From the NCBI RefSeq assembly GCF_036416795.1, contig NZ_CP143867.1, positions 4,518,001-4,582,000 on the forward strand: DNA of 64,000 bases, in the 5' to 3' direction. Shown here one piece after another: positions 63,481-64,000 of this stretch (positions within the stretch are counted from its first letter, which is position 1; each line of letters opens with the position of its first letter). The DNA comes from Bacteroides sp. MSB163 (lineage in GTDB: Bacteria > Bacteroidota > Bacteroidia > Bacteroidales > Bacteroidaceae). The notes beneath the pieces were generated by a model. The model worked only from the letters and a program-made list of their open reading frames with translations. It was not told the origin of the DNA and did no database searches. The position numbers and the translations under genes are program-made.

Positions 63481-63661
63481 GTATTTACCGGGTATTTACT
63501 ACAGAGTGTAAAAGCATTTACTTCAGGATGTAACGACCTTTACCGCCTATTGTAACGACTTTTACCTCCTATTGTAACGACCTTTACCTCGGCATGTAAA
63601 TGGAGTTACCGTGCGGGGTTAACAAAGTTACCATTTGGGGTAAACAGAATTTTCATGAAAG
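63481..63661. repeat. 22-nt-period array of GTAA...TTAC units upstream of the efflux operon
   Basis: Units begin exactly 22 nt apart at 63508, 63530, 63552, 63574, 63596, 63618 and 63640, with a half-unit in register at 63486-63499. The best-conserved unit is GTAACGACCTTTACCTCCTA, an inverted pair GTAA-N6-TTAC; later units decay to GTAAATGGAGTTACC and GTTAACAAAGTTACC. The array lies 190-350 nt upstream of the outer-membrane factor start. From 63662 to about 63905 I see nothing more than AT-rich sequence. Confidence 0.75.
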
Positions 63662-63908
63662 GAAACGATTGTGTACTTGTATAGTGTGTCTTTTCCTAAT
63701 TTAGCTAGACGCTTTTTCTGTTTATAAACGATATCAGTAGACGGTTCTTTAGAATATTGTACTGATCCAGTAGTCACTTCTTCCGAAGTCATGCTGATAT
63801 AGTAGACACAGCAAAGTTCTTTTTTACCAATAGGAGAAAAATAATTTAGTAATAGGCTAATAATAAATTGGAAAATAAATTATCATTTATTTGTATATTG
63901 AAAACATA

Positions 63909-63941
63909 AAAAGCCCCTGCAAATAAAAACTTGCAGGGGCA
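63909..63941 (-). terminator. Terminator of the gene at the right edge
   Basis: Perfect 10-bp stem GCCCCTGCAA / TTGCAGGGGC with an 8-nt loop; on the minus strand five T follow. Confidence 0.75.
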
Positions 63942-63968
63942 GACATTTCTTTTTGAGTAACTTATGGA

Positions 63969-64000
63969 TTATTCCGCAGTCTTTCTTCTTCTCGTTGTCT
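63969..64000 (-). CDS. C-terminal end of an unidentified gene
   Basis: On the minus strand a frame entering from the right edge ends with TTRRRKTAE and a stop, 28 nt before a terminator. Such a basic C-terminus is common in nucleic-acid-binding Bacteroidales proteins. Too little is visible to name it, and a second frame (RQREEERLRNNP, stop at 63962) is nearly as good. Confidence 0.35.
   Translation of the reverse strand, partial: TTRRRKTAE

Noticed and set aside
63481..63661. CRISPR array
   Set aside because: Units abut with a 22-nt period, there are no unique spacers of constant length, and no cas genes are in the window.

Overview
The window reads as chromosomal DNA from a member of the Bacteroidales, most likely the genus Bacteroides. 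The evidence is a full Bacteroides aerotolerance (Bat) operon, a stand-alone DUF4295 protein next to ribosomal proteins L28 and L33, HU-type proteins fused to LysM, an AMP nucleosidase, and many promoters of the Bacteroides type (a TTTG-like box, about 19-20 nt, then TAnnTTTG) in place of classical -35/-10 boxes. Species was not assigned. I see no prophage, conjugative element, full insertion sequence or CRISPR array. Most of the window is conserved housekeeping DNA, and the unusual material lies in the gaps between genes.

Layout. 1-1090: a membrane/secreted protein gene that looks broken by frameshifts and runs off the left edge. 1091-2304: a gene-poor gap with a 22-nt-period repeat array and a short RNA gene. 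2305-9028: a DUF169 protein, a GH65-type glycosidase, a second identical copy of the short RNA gene, a long-chain acyl-CoA ligase, a MITE-like intergenic repeat and a K+/H+ antiporter. 9172-11888: an NtrC-type two-component system. 12095-13708: a glycosyltransferase flanked by remnants of two genes, an LpxH-like phosphoesterase lacking its front half and a polyphosphate kinase reduced to its first residues. 13736-20099: tamB, tsaD and pncC. 20221-25054: rpmB-rpmG-DUF4295, ftsY-rimO and two HU-family genes. 25319-33951: the Bat operon (moxR, DUF58, a BatD-like membrane protein, batA, batB, batC, batD, batE), a membrane complex with von Willebrand A domains linked to stress and oxygen tolerance.

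34154-39638: a small HTH protein, a universal stress protein, a TPR protein and gyrA. 39972-47144: the chaperones clpC and htpG and a patatin-type outer-membrane protein. 47220-47384: two tandem tRNA-Arg(ACG) genes. 47585-53105: dapA, ligA, trmD and the class 1B dihydroorotate dehydrogenase pair pyrK-pyrD. 53256-54978: an XRE regulator and an AT-rich gap studded with ACAATTGT palindromes. 54979-57347: holA, amn and a small HsdR_N-like nuclease. 57464-63294: a complete RND efflux operon (outer-membrane factor, adaptor, pump) on the minus strand, preceded by a second 22-nt-period array. The right edge holds the tail of another minus-strand gene.

The most interesting signals are non-coding. (1) A 62-nt RNA gene is present twice with identical transcribed sequence; each copy has its own TTTG-N19-TAnnTTTG promoter and intrinsic terminator. 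(2) Short intergenic arrays with 11- or 22-nt periods occur at three places with unrelated unit sequences. (3) A palindromic promoter element is shared by the two-component operon and the pyrK-pyrD operon. (4) A cluster of identical palindromes lies upstream of the XRE gene.
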